A stretch of 64,000 nt of DNA from Bradyrhizobium sp. SK17. GTDB lineage: Bacteria; Pseudomonadota; Alphaproteobacteria; Rhizobiales; Xanthobacteraceae. A program made the position numbers and the translations under genes. Shown piece by piece: positions 19,303 to 27,717 of the stretch. The stretch lies in the NCBI RefSeq assembly GCF_002831585.1, contig NZ_CP025114.1:221479-285478 (forward strand), in the 5' to 3' direction. The notes below the pieces were generated by a model. That model worked only from the letters and a program-made list of their open reading frames with translations, ran no database searches and was not told the DNA's origin. Each line of letters begins with the position of its first letter. Positions within the stretch are counted from its first letter, which is position 1.

Positions 19303-20064
19303 ATGCAATCAGTCGCAAATGGCTTGAGAATGACAGACTTATTTTGGAGCACTTGGGAGATTATCTCGCTGATAGAGCAGGCAGCTGACCAAAACGCTAT
19401 TCAAGACTGTCTTATAAACATCGCTAAAATTTACGGATTTGCTTCGGTGTTTGGCGGAATCGTACCACCGGGTGATATGCGAAATTCAAAGACCGAAATC
19501 CAAGCTCGCGCGGTAGTACAATATTTCCCTAAAGGCTGGGGAGCCAGATACGTCGATCAAAATTATCTTCCCCGAGATCCGATTTTAGCTCGGCTCCAAA
19601 AAGATCGAAATGCATTTTCCTGGTCAGACGGTTATAGATCCTGTCCCGACCCAGACAATGTGCGGATTATCGGAGGTGAGGCCGCCGACTTTGGGCTAGT
19701 GGAGGGCTTTGTGATCCCTATCACCACATTAGACCAGCGGACGGCGGCATTGTCATTCGGCGGCGCGAGGGACGACCTCAGCAATCGTGACCGATCAGCA
19801 CTTACTTTTCTCGCACATTTCGCCATCGGCCATTGGTTATATTTGCGCCGTCCGAACTTAACACGTTCTAAACCGCTCTCGCCTCGCGAATTTGACTGTC
19901 TTCTCTGGGCCGCGGAAGGAAAAACCGATTGGGAAATATCTGTCATTCTCGGTATTTCTCGGTCAACAGTTACGAAGCACATCGCTTCAGCACGCGAGAA
20001 ACTTGATGCTGTTAGCAAATCCCACGCGATTGCAATCGCCATGCGTCTAAAGATTTTATGCTAA
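19303..20064 (+). CDS. LuxR-family regulator with autoinducer-binding domain
   Basis: A 253-residue transcription factor. The N-terminal autoinducer-binding domain has the WGARYVDQNYLPRDP signature (the Trp, Tyr and Asp positions that contact acyl-homoserine lactones). The C-terminal LuxR helix-turn-helix reads LSPREFDCLLWAAEGKTDWE then STVTKHIASAREKL. The frame is open from 19192, but the ATG at 19303 gives the usual family length. No luxI-type synthase is in the window, so it is an orphan (solo) receptor here. The gene is AT-richer than its neighbours, suggesting separate acquisition. Confidence 0.85.
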   Translation: MQSVANGLRMTDLFWSTWEIISLIEQAADQNAIQDCLINIAKIYGFASVFGGIVPPGDMRNSKTEIQARAVVQYFPKGWGARYVDQNYLPRDPILARLQKDRNAFSWSDGYRSCPDPDNVRIIGGEAADFGLVEGFVIPITTLDQRTAALSFGGARDDLSNRDRSALTFLAHFAIGHWLYLRRPNLTRSKPLSPREFDCLLWAAEGKTDWEISVILGISRSTVTKHIASAREKLDAVSKSHAIAIAMRLKILC

Positions 20065-20202
20065 AATCTCCCTCGCACGCTCCAGGAACAATTCAATCAT
20101 CCTCGGCGAGCAGCTTCATTGTAATATGCCGTTACGATATTCTCAAACGCGCAGTAATCCTATTTGCGGTACCTTTTAGATTTCGCTGGTGATGTTTGCT
20201 CC

Positions 20203-22545
20203 TCATCTAAGCCTTTGTCCCTTGATTGATTGCAAGCTTGGCTTTTCCGCCTCGAGCTCACGCACGATCTTTTCCTGTTCCGCGCGAAGCTTTGCCAAGC
20301 CATCGGTCTGGATCAAGGCAGCCGGCAGTGGCTGTGCTGGATGTTCGGCGATTGATCTCGCGGCCTCGGCAGCAGCGGCTGCCTCGCGCGCTTCCCGGGC
20401 CGCCGATTGTTGCGAACCGGCAACGATAGCCCTTTCCGCCCGCAATTCCTGCTGCGAGGCTTGATCAATGCCCCCGCGGCCCTCCTGCCGTCGCTCCGCA
20501 TCGATTGCACTACTTGCAAGATATTCATCGGACGTCGCCTCAAACTCTTCCTTGATCCGAATCTCCTGGGCGCGCTCGATAAGCCGATCGGCGTTCACGC
20601 CGACGATGGCTTCGACCTCCGCCTGGGCGAGCTGCTGCACACCGCGTTCCTGCATCCGCTGGAGATCAATCCGATTGGCAAGCGTTTCAAGGTAGCGCGC
20701 CGAAGTCTCACGGAACTGCTGCTTGGTCTCCCCATCTAACAGGTCGCTGGTTCGCGAAACCGCTTCGTTCATGAGTCGCAGATCCTGGACCATCTGCTCC
20801 GATGTAATTGGCATGTCGCCCTCCTTGCTCAACAATTCCACCCGTTTGCCGATCGTGTGAAGAATGGCTCCAACAGTCTGCGCCATCAACAGCCGCTCAA
20901 GCATATCCTTCGCCATCCGGTTTGAAGGCTGCTCCACCGTGACTGCCTTCCAGGCCACGATGCTCTCGTTCACGACTTTGCGGTCAGGCGCGGACATCGG
21001 CAAGCGGATGGGATTGGTCCTCGCCACCCGGATCCGCTGCCGCGCATTGTCGATAAGACGTTGATTGGCGGGATCGGCAGCATAGGCGCGATCTCGGGCT
21101 TCTCGCGCCGGACGCGGCCGATCCGCCGCTTCGACGATCGCCTTATCCTTCGGGCCGTAACTTTGCGAGGAAGCCCGCTCCTTCGCGGTGGTCGCGACGA
21201 TCTTCAAGCCTTGTGCCTGAGCGTGCTGTGCATACACCTCGCGCCATTCCGCGAACGTATCCCGATTGGGACGGATCTTCTGGCCGGATTCGTTCTTCAC
21301 GGTGATGACGGCGTGAGCGTGAATGTGCCCGGCCGATTCCTTGTCCGTATGAACGCCAAACATGAACTTATGATCGGCAAAGCGATCGTGCAGGAACGCA
21401 CGCGCTGCATCGGTGAAGGCGGCCACATCCGTTCCAGCCTTCGCCGAAATGATCAGGTGCATCGTATCGCGCGCGGATTGCGACCGGAGCGACGGACCCC
21501 ATTCGCGCGCGGCGACCCGCGCATCTGCCACGTTGGACAAGCTCTTGCCGCGGTCGTCGAGTGCTGCGTCCTTCTCGATCAGCTTATTGAGCCTGTAGGT
21601 GACGCCGTCTCGACCATGGCTGGTCGCCCCGGGTCGGATTAACACCGCCTGCCCGTCGATCGCCGAGGCCGCTTCGATCCTGGCGCGGACAGCGGCGGCG
21701 GACACTGAATCAAGACGGCGTGGTCGGGCGTCATGATCCCGATCGGCAGCCTGGGCCTCTCTGATGCGAAACCGTTCCTTGCCGCTCCCGGCCATCGCGG
21801 CGACGACGTGCGCCTCGAGCGCGCCCTTGTCGTCGACGTCGACGCGAGCCGCGTAGCGATGTCCCGAGAAGCCGGCCGCGATCGCCTTCTGGTAGGCCGC
21901 TCGGCCTTCGGCATTGTCTGAGACACCTTCAAACTTCAGACGGAATGCGCCAACGTCCTGGCTCTCCGCACGCTTCGAAAAATCTGCCGACCAGGCCTTG
22001 ATCTCGTCGGCGACGGCTTCGCGGTTCGTCAACAACCGCCCGTCATGGGTCTCGAGCGGAACATCTTCGCGCTGGACATATTGGCCGGTCGCCGTGGCGC
22101 GCGTGACGCCGCGCGCATAGGACACTACCTTGATGACAGCAGGCTGGTAGCCGGCAGCGAGTTGCCGGGCTCGGCCAAGGGGTCCGCCCTGTCCTGCCCC
22201 GCCGGAACTCATTGCGGTCCCGCTAGCGCCGAATCCTCCGGAGATCGGGCTCGGCGCGCCACGCAGAGGCGCGGTCCCAGGTCCTGCGCCGCCACCCCCG
22301 CTCGCGGCCGGGATCGAGCGGGCCCGTTCCTCATCCCACTCACCCGTGATGGTCGCGCCACGGATGATGTCTTGTGCCGGCGGCGTCTTGGGAAGCGGCG
22401 CCACCCGTGCTCGCCTCGCGCGGACGTCCTCGTCCAACGCGCCGGGCCGGCGGGGCCGCCGACGTTCCGCTCGCGCCTCCGCGACCGCCCGACGCGCGGC
22501 CTCGACCTGTTCAAGCCACCAGACAATCTGTGCTGCGCGGCTCAT
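20203..22545 (-). CDS. Relaxase / mobilisation nuclease
   Basis: A 780-residue relaxase that would nick the plasmid at oriT and pilot the strand during conjugal transfer. The metal-binding motif III is visible as VHTDKESAGHIHAHAVI (the HxH histidines), preceded by the conserved LIISAKAGTDVAAFTDAARAF segment. The N-terminal 110 residues are Pro/Gly/Arg-rich and the C-terminal 250 residues are rich in charged coiled coil. I cannot fix the MOB class from sequence alone; motif III has a MOB-P-like arrangement. It overlaps the upstream mobC-like gene by 4 bases (ATGA), so the two are cotranscribed. Confidence 0.85.
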   Translation of the reverse strand: MSRAAQIVWWLEQVEAARRAVAEARAERRRPRRPGALDEDVRARRARVAPLPKTPPAQDIIRGATITGEWDEERARSIPAASGGGGAGPGTAPLRGAPSPISGGFGASGTAMSSGGAGQGGPLGRARQLAAGYQPAVIKVVSYARGVTRATATGQYVQREDVPLETHDGRLLTNREAVADEIKAWSADFSKRAESQDVGAFRLKFEGVSDNAEGRAAYQKAIAAGFSGHRYAARVDVDDKGALEAHVVAAMAGSGKERFRIREAQAADRDHDARPRRLDSVSAAAVRARIEAASAIDGQAVLIRPGATSHGRDGVTYRLNKLIEKDAALDDRGKSLSNVADARVAAREWGPSLRSQSARDTMHLIISAKAGTDVAAFTDAARAFLHDRFADHKFMFGVHTDKESAGHIHAHAVITVKNESGQKIRPNRDTFAEWREVYAQHAQAQGLKIVATTAKERASSQSYGPKDKAIVEAADRPRPAREARDRAYAADPANQRLIDNARQRIRVARTNPIRLPMSAPDRKVVNESIVAWKAVTVEQPSNRMAKDMLERLLMAQTVGAILHTIGKRVELLSKEGDMPITSEQMVQDLRLMNEAVSRTSDLLDGETKQQFRETSARYLETLANRIDLQRMQERGVQQLAQAEVEAIVGVNADRLIERAQEIRIKEEFEATSDEYLASSAIDAERRQEGRGGIDQASQQELRAERAIVAGSQQSAAREAREAAAAAEAARSIAEHPAQPLPAALIQTDGLAKLRAEQEKIVRELEAEKPSLQSIKGQRLR

Positions 22546-22967
22546 GGGGCGGCCTCATCGGCGACGAAGTGCAACGTCAACTTGGCCTCTCGCCGCAACT
22601 TCGACCCGTAGGCGACCGTCATTTCGGTCAGCTCATCATTAATCGCGGCGACGACTTCATGAAGACCTCGCCACACGGGCTCCGTGTCCTCGATCCGCAC
22701 GGCCTGGCCGCGATGGATGGCTCTAAGCACCTGCGCCAGATTGCGGCCGACCATCCGGACCTGCTGCGCGAGTTCGACGACAGCGCGCGTGTTCTCGGCC
22801 GACAAGGCCGGTCCCGCCTGAACAGACGCTCGGATCAATCGCCGCACCACCTCCGCTTTCGGCAGGCCGAACAACGCGACAGCCTCCTGCAGACGCTGCT
22901 CATCTGCATCGGACAGCTCGGTCCGAAGCCTCGGCTTGCGTCGCAGGGCTCTTGCAGAGCGGACCAT
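22542..22967 (-). CDS. mobC: MobC-like relaxosome accessory protein
   Basis: A 141-residue basic protein with a ribbon-helix-helix-like N-terminal part (RTELSDADEQRLQEAVALFG, then KAEVVRRLIRASV) and the VRMVGRNLAQVLRAIHRGQ segment typical of MobC proteins. MobC binds oriT and helps the relaxase melt the nick region. It lies directly upstream of and overlaps the relaxase gene, the usual order for a mobilisation operon. Confidence 0.8.
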   Translation of the reverse strand: MVRSARALRRKPRLRTELSDADEQRLQEAVALFGLPKAEVVRRLIRASVQAGPALSAENTRAVVELAQQVRMVGRNLAQVLRAIHRGQAVRIEDTEPVWRGLHEVVAAINDELTEMTVAYGSKLRREAKLTLHFVADEAAP

Positions 22968-23026
22968 CGAGGTTCCCCTCCTCCTCCCGTTCGCTCGGCT
23001 CGCCGGTCGTGAGACCGGAGCCGACT

Positions 23027-23071
23027 ACGCCGGCGTCCCGACAGGACGCCGGCGTCGCGCGTCAGCGCCCT
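23027..23071. other. Candidate origin of transfer (oriT)
   Basis: A perfect 12-bp inverted repeat (ACGCCGGCGTCC at 23027-23038, GGACGCCGGCGT at 23044-23055, 5-base loop) lies 60 bp upstream of the mobC start. Ten bases after it comes GCGCCCT (23065-23071), which resembles the nic core of the IncQ/Ti-type oriT group. A second short inverted repeat (CCGGTC/GACCGG) lies at about 23003-23018. Position next to mobC and the relaxase supports the call; the nick site is inference. Confidence 0.5.
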
Positions 23072-23138
23072 CCGGCTGCGCCCAGCAGCCGTTCCCCGGT
23101 TTGGCCCACAAACCGATATCTTGTCAACCAATATCTAA

Positions 23139-23151
23139 TACGTTGAATGTT
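23139..23151. promoter_or_regulatory. Shared motif copy 1 (TACGTTGAATGTT)
   Basis: This motif resembles two others upstream of the XRE-type genes (26185-26197 and, inverted, 26606-26618). Here it lies between the mobC operon and the repeated AATGCCG region, about 170 bp upstream of mobC. It may be an operator for one of the XRE proteins. Confidence 0.35.
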
Positions 23152-23243
23152 AGATGCTAAGTTCATGAAGAGCTCTCGCGTCTGAAAGAGCCGTCCGTAT
23201 GGACCCTTCAACACCCTCGCCCGCAGGGTCTCCCGTGACCAAC

Positions 23244-23525
23244 TGATTGCGATAATACCGCAATGCCGTAGTGCCGTGTTGCGTCATGTCACGATTGCCG
23301 CACAAACGGAATGCCGCAAAGAGGCAAGCAGATAAAGCCTCAACACCGCACAATCACAATGCCGCAATCTCGCAACACTGCATTCCAGGACTACCGCAAT
23401 GCCGTACACGCGCATTCGCGCATCTCCGCAACAACATATTGCATCAAGACCGCGATCGCGGACTACCGGAATGGTACAATGCGGGGATTGCCGTATGTTC
23501 ACTATGTTGTATGTTGTTGCCGCAT
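23244..23525. repeat. Irregular AATGCCG/ATTGCCG repeats upstream of parA, candidate centromere
   Basis: About 280 non-coding bases contain at least seven copies of (A/G)ATGCCG or (A/G)TTGCCG-like motifs, several extended to CCGCAATGCCG, in the same orientation (for example near 23262, 23293, 23311, 23359, 23397, 23487 and 23516). Repeated short motifs directly upstream of parA are typical partition sites. The spacing is irregular, so this is a candidate only. Confidence 0.5.
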
Positions 23526-23559
23526 CCATGGCCATTGAGATCGCCGACGGAGGAACTTT

Positions 23560-24261
23560 TTGCCAAGCATCTTCGCTGTAGCGAACCCGAAAGGCGGAAG
23601 CGGCAAGACCACCGTCGCAATCATCCTGGCGGGCGAGTTCGCCAAGCACGGTTACTCGGCCGCCATCGTGGATGCTGATCCGCAGGGGTCTTCCTATCAG
23701 TGGCATGCGTCGTCGGTCGCGCGCGGCCTTAGCCCGCAGGGCGTAGACCTGGTGCGCGCACCTGACGAGAAAGCCCTCGCCCAGGCGATTGATCGACTCG
23801 ATGGCTACGACGTCGTCGTCATCGATACTCCCGGCTACTATGGCGATGTCTTGATCCGGTCGGCACTCCGCGCCGATCTCGTCGTCTTGCCCTGCAAGGT
23901 GCACACCTTCGACGCTTCGCAGGTCGTGCGCACGATCCGCAATCTCGAACAGCATGCAGCCACTTCAAAGTTGCCGATGAGCCAGCATCGCGTTCTGTTC
24001 AACGAATATGACAGCCTCGACCGTAACACCCGGCCCCTCAAGGAGGTTGTCGCGTATCTCGATGCCGAAAAGGTTCCCGTCTGCGCCAATGCGCTGTACC
24101 GGCGCATCACGTATCGAACCATGACAAGCGGACATGGCACCTTGTACCAGATGAGCGACAAGGACGAATCGATCCGGAAGGCGCGCTACAACGCCGACCA
24201 GGTCGTGCGCGAATTGCTCGCGGCAAGCCAGGCCGCCGGCCAGGGTGATAGCGCGGCATGA
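23560..24261 (+). CDS. parA: ParA-family partition ATPase
   Basis: A 233-residue Walker-type ATPase of the short ParA class that lacks an N-terminal DNA-binding domain. The deviant Walker A is NPKGGSGKTT (residues 9-18), the switch region DADPQGS, and Walker B VVIDTPG. ParA moves plasmid copies apart with a centromere-binding partner. It starts with TTG, preceded by a strong GGAGGAAC site, and overlaps the next gene by 4 bases. The repeat array lies directly upstream. Confidence 0.93.
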   Translation: MPSIFAVANPKGGSGKTTVAIILAGEFAKHGYSAAIVDADPQGSSYQWHASSVARGLSPQGVDLVRAPDEKALAQAIDRLDGYDVVVIDTPGYYGDVLIRSALRADLVVLPCKVHTFDASQVVRTIRNLEQHAATSKLPMSQHRVLFNEYDSLDRNTRPLKEVVAYLDAEKVPVCANALYRRITYRTMTSGHGTLYQMSDKDESIRKARYNADQVVRELLAASQAAGQGDSAA

Positions 24262-24671
24262 CGGATCCCGCCTCCGCACAGAAACCGGATCGTCCTTCCC
24301 TGCCCCGCGATGCGTTTCGCGCCCATCGGGTCAACGCGTCGGCGCCAGATGCTCTCGCGGCCAAGCCGGTGGTCGTGACGCCGGCATATGAAGACCAGGT
24401 CACCGCGCCAACGGCACACTCCGCGCAGACGGATAGTTCGTCCGCGCACATGCAGCCGCGCCCTCAGAAAGCCCGCGATCGAAATCCATTCGATGCCTAC
24501 GGCGAGCGATCGTCGTCTCGACCTTATGCGTTGCGCTTCCCCGATGCGATCGACCTTGTCGTCCGTCAGATGGCCGCCGAGGAGCGAACACAGCCGCTTC
24601 GCATCATCGACCGCATTGTCTACGACCACCTCAAACGAATCGGCCGCCTGCCGCCTCCGCGCGAAGCTTGA
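24258..24671 (+). CDS. Small partner of ParA, possible centromere-binding protein
   Basis: A 137-residue protein translationally coupled to parA (ATGA overlap). The N-terminal 80 residues are proline-rich and disordered-looking; the C-terminal 55 residues (YALRFPDAIDLVVRQMAAEE through IIDRIVYDHLKRIG) look helical and could form a small DNA-binding domain. By position it should be the centromere-binding partition protein, but I see no ParB domain. Function is inferred from context. Confidence 0.6.
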   Translation: MTDPASAQKPDRPSLPRDAFRAHRVNASAPDALAAKPVVVTPAYEDQVTAPTAHSAQTDSSSAHMQPRPQKARDRNPFDAYGERSSSRPYALRFPDAIDLVVRQMAAEERTQPLRIIDRIVYDHLKRIGRLPPPREA

Positions 24672-24725
24672 CGGCAAGGTCTCGCTACGGGCGGAAATCA
24701 GCGGAGCGAGACGGCAGGATCGCCT

Positions 24726-25964
24726 TTACGAACAATCGTCCGGGAAGGAAGATGGGAGGCGGTCTCGGTCACTGGCCGCGCGCCCTTGCCGGCGTAGCGC
24801 CATCAGCATAGGCCAGACTGAGAATTCCCCAGCTGCGGCACGCCGGGCCAGAATTCTGAGATAGCCCCCTGGATTCTTGATGGCGGCGCCGCGTTGCAGG
24901 ATGGCGGCAAGCACCGCGCCGGCTTGGCCGTCGCCCATTGCGGCGCAGGCTTCCTCCCAGGCGCTGGGACTGATGCCGAGCATAGGGCGCACAATTGATG
25001 CTGTGCTTACAAGATCCTGAGAGGTGCGTATGCCGCCACGGGCGTAGTCGACAATGTCAGGACAGAGTTCGACCACCATCCGAATAGGGATTGAACCGGC
25101 CGATCGGAGACTTTCGGCGTCGGCTGTCTCGGGAGCGCCTGGTCCTGAGTCCGGTTCGGATGGGTTCGGCCGCTCAGGGGCTGAATGCTGACTCTGATCG
25201 GCGGGCGGGTTTGGAAGACCGGGCTCGATCGGATCAAGGTCTTGTTCAAGAACGTTGACGATCGCTGCTGCCAGGCTCGCCAGCTCGGCGACGATGGGCT
25301 CTAGGACTTCGCTCGTCGGGACGCGAGGAAGCCGGCCCATGATGTCGCGGAAAGTGCCATGATAGGATGCCCAGTCGGCGGCGACACCCTGTTCTACTCC
25401 AGTTGCAATCATCTTGGCGATGTCACGCCGCACCAAAGTCATCCGCTCGCGAAGAACGGTAAGGGTTTGGCGTCGGGCGATCGCGGCCTCGGCCAGAGCG
25501 GCGAATTCGTCGGCGCGGGCTACGATCGGTCCGAGATCGAAGCCAAAGGCCTGTTCAATATCGCCCGAAGTCGTCTTGCGCGCGTAGCGCTTGCCGTTCG
25601 GGCTATCGCGCCGAAGAATGAGCCCCCTATCGACCAGCCCAGCAAGGTGGCGGCGCAAGGTCGAAGCGGCCATTCCGTGGGCGCGCAGCGCGAGAAGACG
25701 ATTTGAGGGGAATACGACGAGATCGCCGGCGCCGGCAGTCAACACCGTGTCGGGGTGAAATGAGAGCAGCGCATTGAGCACCGCGAGCGCGCGGTCAGAA
25801 ACCGGCAGCGATGTCCGCGCCTGGCAGATGTTTCGGAACACCTGCCATTTGTGCACGGGCTTGCCGTGGGGACATTCTCTGATATCGCGCTGCATCTTTA
25901 CGGTGCTGAGCGATAGCGGTCGCCGTCCAAACGGCGTGATCGGATTTTGGTCAAGCATCTCCAT
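24726..25964 (-). CDS. repC: Replication initiator RepC (copy 1)
   Basis: A 412-residue RepC, the initiator of repABC-type and related alphaproteobacterial plasmids, whose origin normally lies within the gene itself. The N-terminal winged-helix part contains HKWQVFRNICQAR, LSFHPDTVL, VVFPSNRLLALRAHGM and the LRRHLAGLVDRGLI recognition helix. The C-terminal part has CPDIVDYARGGI and LGISPSAWEEA. Here repC is not preceded by repA and repB; a separate parA module lies tail to tail with it. A putative antisense RNA gene lies just upstream. It is clearly distinct from the two other RepC sequences in the window. Confidence 0.93.
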   Translation of the reverse strand: MEMLDQNPITPFGRRPLSLSTVKMQRDIRECPHGKPVHKWQVFRNICQARTSLPVSDRALAVLNALLSFHPDTVLTAGAGDLVVFPSNRLLALRAHGMAASTLRRHLAGLVDRGLILRRDSPNGKRYARKTTSGDIEQAFGFDLGPIVARADEFAALAEAAIARRQTLTVLRERMTLVRRDIAKMIATGVEQGVAADWASYHGTFRDIMGRLPRVPTSEVLEPIVAELASLAAAIVNVLEQDLDPIEPGLPNPPADQSQHSAPERPNPSEPDSGPGAPETADAESLRSAGSIPIRMVVELCPDIVDYARGGIRTSQDLVSTASIVRPMLGISPSAWEEACAAMGDGQAGAVLAAILQRGAAIKNPGGYLRILARRAAAGEFSVWPMLMALRRQGRAASDRDRLPSSFPDDCS

Positions 25965-26062
25965 TCGCTCCTCTCGTTGGGAGAGCGCGGGGCAAACAAA
26001 GACCGTGGCGTAAAAACGCGAGTCCTCTTGAACTGTCGGATGGCGCGGGCTAAAATGCCTTC

Positions 26063-26143
26063 ATGCGATTGCGGCACTGTTGGTGATTGGCGTCGCCAGC
26101 CCGCTCATCCTCACGAGAGACCCGGCTCTGCCGGGTTTTTCTT
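26063..26143 (+). ncRNA. Putative antisense (ctRNA-like) RNA upstream of repC copy 1
   Basis: A near-consensus promoter (TTGAAC at 26028-26033, 17 bases, TAAAAT at 26051-26056) points right, away from and antisense to the repC leader. About 65-80 bases downstream is a textbook terminator: ACCCGGC (26120-26126), loop TCT, GCCGGGT (26130-26136), then a T run. This gives an approximately 75-80-base RNA in the place and orientation of the counter-transcribed RNAs that limit RepC translation in repABC plasmids. Confidence 0.75.
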
Positions 26144-26184
26144 TGTCCGAACGCACCTCTCTGGGCTGAATCGAATCCGTCTAT

Positions 26185-26197
26185 TATATTGAATGTT
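26185..26197. promoter_or_regulatory. Shared motif copy 2 (TATATTGAATGTT)
   Basis: The motif lies 73 bases upstream of the XRE-type gene at 26271 and matches the complement of the motif at 26606-26618 (TATATTGGATGTT) at 12 of 13 positions. It is a plausible operator for autoregulation by one of the two XRE proteins. Confidence 0.45.
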
Positions 26198-26270
26198 GAC
26201 GGGCGGTCCAACGTATAGGTTGGCTAGCGGATCGACGGGTCGTCGGCATTGGAAGTGCGAGGAATGACCG

Positions 26271-26573
26271 ATGGGCGAAAAGCAATGCCGCCGAAAGGCA
26301 GCTCACGCGGCGCAAGGCAGCACACTGCGACGGGCGTCCCAGGCCGGGCTGGAAAGCCTCCGGTTGGAATCAGGTTTGAGCCGACGGGAGTTTGCCGAGC
26401 GCCCGCGCATACCACGGTCGAGCTATTTTCATCTGATGACGTCGGCCGCCAATCCCAGCCTCGACTACATCGAGCTCATTGCCGAGCGGGCGGGCGTCGA
26501 TCCGCTGAAATTGCTTCGCCGTCCTCCGGCGGAACCGCGCCCGGACATCAGGGATACATGGGCTGCAAGGTGA
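26271..26573 (+). CDS. XRE-like helix-turn-helix protein
   Basis: A 100-residue protein with a Cro/CI-like helix-turn-helix: SGLSRREFAERPRIPRSSYF, then NPSLDYIELIAERAGVDPLKLL. It is likely a DNA-binding repressor. It sits between repC copy 1 and a second XRE gene, and a shared motif lies upstream of each. The target is unknown. Confidence 0.65.
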   Translation: MGEKQCRRKAAHAAQGSTLRRASQAGLESLRLESGLSRREFAERPRIPRSSYFHLMTSAANPSLDYIELIAERAGVDPLKLLRRPPAEPRPDIRDTWAAR

Positions 26574-26605
26574 GTCGTTTCAACCACTTGCCTGTTAAAG
26601 TTTTT

Positions 26606-26618
26606 AACATCCAATATA
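26606..26618. promoter_or_regulatory. Shared motif copy 3 (inverted, AACATCCAATATA)
   Basis: This is the complement of TATATTGGATGTT and lies 65-78 bases upstream of the second XRE gene at 26684. Together with copy 2 it brackets the first XRE gene. Confidence 0.45.
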
Positions 26619-26683
26619 CTGGACCTCGGGCTTCATGTATGTTCCCGTAGTTTTTTCGCTATGGATCCGAAAGCCAGTCAACG

Positions 26684-27055
26684 ATGCCGCCCGTCCGCAA
26701 GCCGCTTCCCGTCGATCACTCGATCCTGAACGAGATGTTGGCGATCCGGCTGCAACAGCTCGAGATCGAAAACGGCGGGATGGAAGCCTTCCTGCCGAAG
26801 ACCGGCCTCGCGCGCGGCACCTACTACACGATCCTCCGCGGCATCGGGAATCCGACGCTGCGGACGATGGAGCGAATCGCTTCGAGCCTGAACATGAGCG
26901 TGCTCGAGCTTCTCGGCTTTGAGGTTGGAGATGCCCGCCGCGCTCTCAAGAAAAGCGGCGTCAACTATGACGAACTCGTCTCGGCGATCGGCAAGAAAAA
27001 TCGGGCAGACCGTGGGCTCGCGCGGCAGACCCGATCGCGAAAACTTCCTTCGTAG
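26684..27055 (+). CDS. XRE-family transcriptional regulator
   Basis: A 123-residue protein with a helix-turn-helix of the Cro/CI type (LARGTYYTILRGIGNPTLRT, then MERIASSLNMSVLELLGF) and a basic C-terminal tail ending in KKNRADRGLARQTRSRK. It follows a similar but shorter XRE gene and probably regulates plasmid backbone genes; the target is unknown. Confidence 0.75.
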   Translation: MPPVRKPLPVDHSILNEMLAIRLQQLEIENGGMEAFLPKTGLARGTYYTILRGIGNPTLRTMERIASSLNMSVLELLGFEVGDARRALKKSGVNYDELVSAIGKKNRADRGLARQTRSRKLPS

Positions 27056-27143
27056 CGGTCCGAAGACTCGCTCGCGGCGAAGCTACCTCGTCAGCCGTTC
27101 GACGAGGAGCAAGGCGGGGAGGCCGAGGCCTCCCCGCTGTTCG

Positions 27144-27476
27144 CTATGCCGCGACGCGTTCGCTGGCCTGCGCCAACCGGCCGAGCTCCAGAGCGATGAG
27201 ATCGACGGTGTAGACCCGCTGGCCATCGCGTTCGAAGCTGTTCTGCCGAAGCCGTCCGCGCACATGGACCAGGTCGCCCTTGCTAACGTGCTCGTTCACG
27301 TAGGACTGGATCGCCTTCGTGAAGATCGTGACTTCGTTCCAGTGCGCGTCGTCCTTCCACTGACCTTTGTCGTCCTTGAAGGGGTAGTTGGCGCAGACGC
27401 TGACGCGAACTGTCTTGCCTACCTGCTTGATTGTTCCGACCCGACCGATGAGGGTGAATTCGGCGATATTGCGCAT
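27144..27476 (-). CDS. ssb: Single-stranded DNA-binding protein (short form)
   Basis: A 110-residue OB-fold protein (MRNIAEFTLIGRVGTIKQVG, then WNEVTIFTKAIQSYVNEHVSKGD and VRGRLRQNSFERDG). It binds single-stranded DNA during replication or transfer. It lacks the long acidic tail (DxxPF) of chromosomal SSB, which is common for plasmid versions. The frame is open to 27743, but this ATG matches the family start and has GGAGAAAG upstream. Confidence 0.88.
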   Translation of the reverse strand: MRNIAEFTLIGRVGTIKQVGKTVRVSVCANYPFKDDKGQWKDDAHWNEVTIFTKAIQSYVNEHVSKGDLVHVRGRLRQNSFERDGQRVYTVDLIALELGRLAQASERVAA

Positions 27477-27717
27477 TGTCTTTCTCCATCTTGTGGGGCT
27501 GTGCCCCGTTGCGATGGCTTTTCCGTAATGGCCGGGAAGACGAAACAGAGCCGGAGCCGCCAGAGGCGGGCGGAGGGCAAGCGCAGCGCTGCGCCCCGGC
27601 CGGAACCACGAATTTTGGCGCCACAGGCGCATGCGCGAGGAATGCCGGTCGGGGTCCCCACTTGCGGGGGTGTCCGGCAGGGGAAAATTCTTGGCTCCAG
27701 GGGCCGACGTGCGGTCG

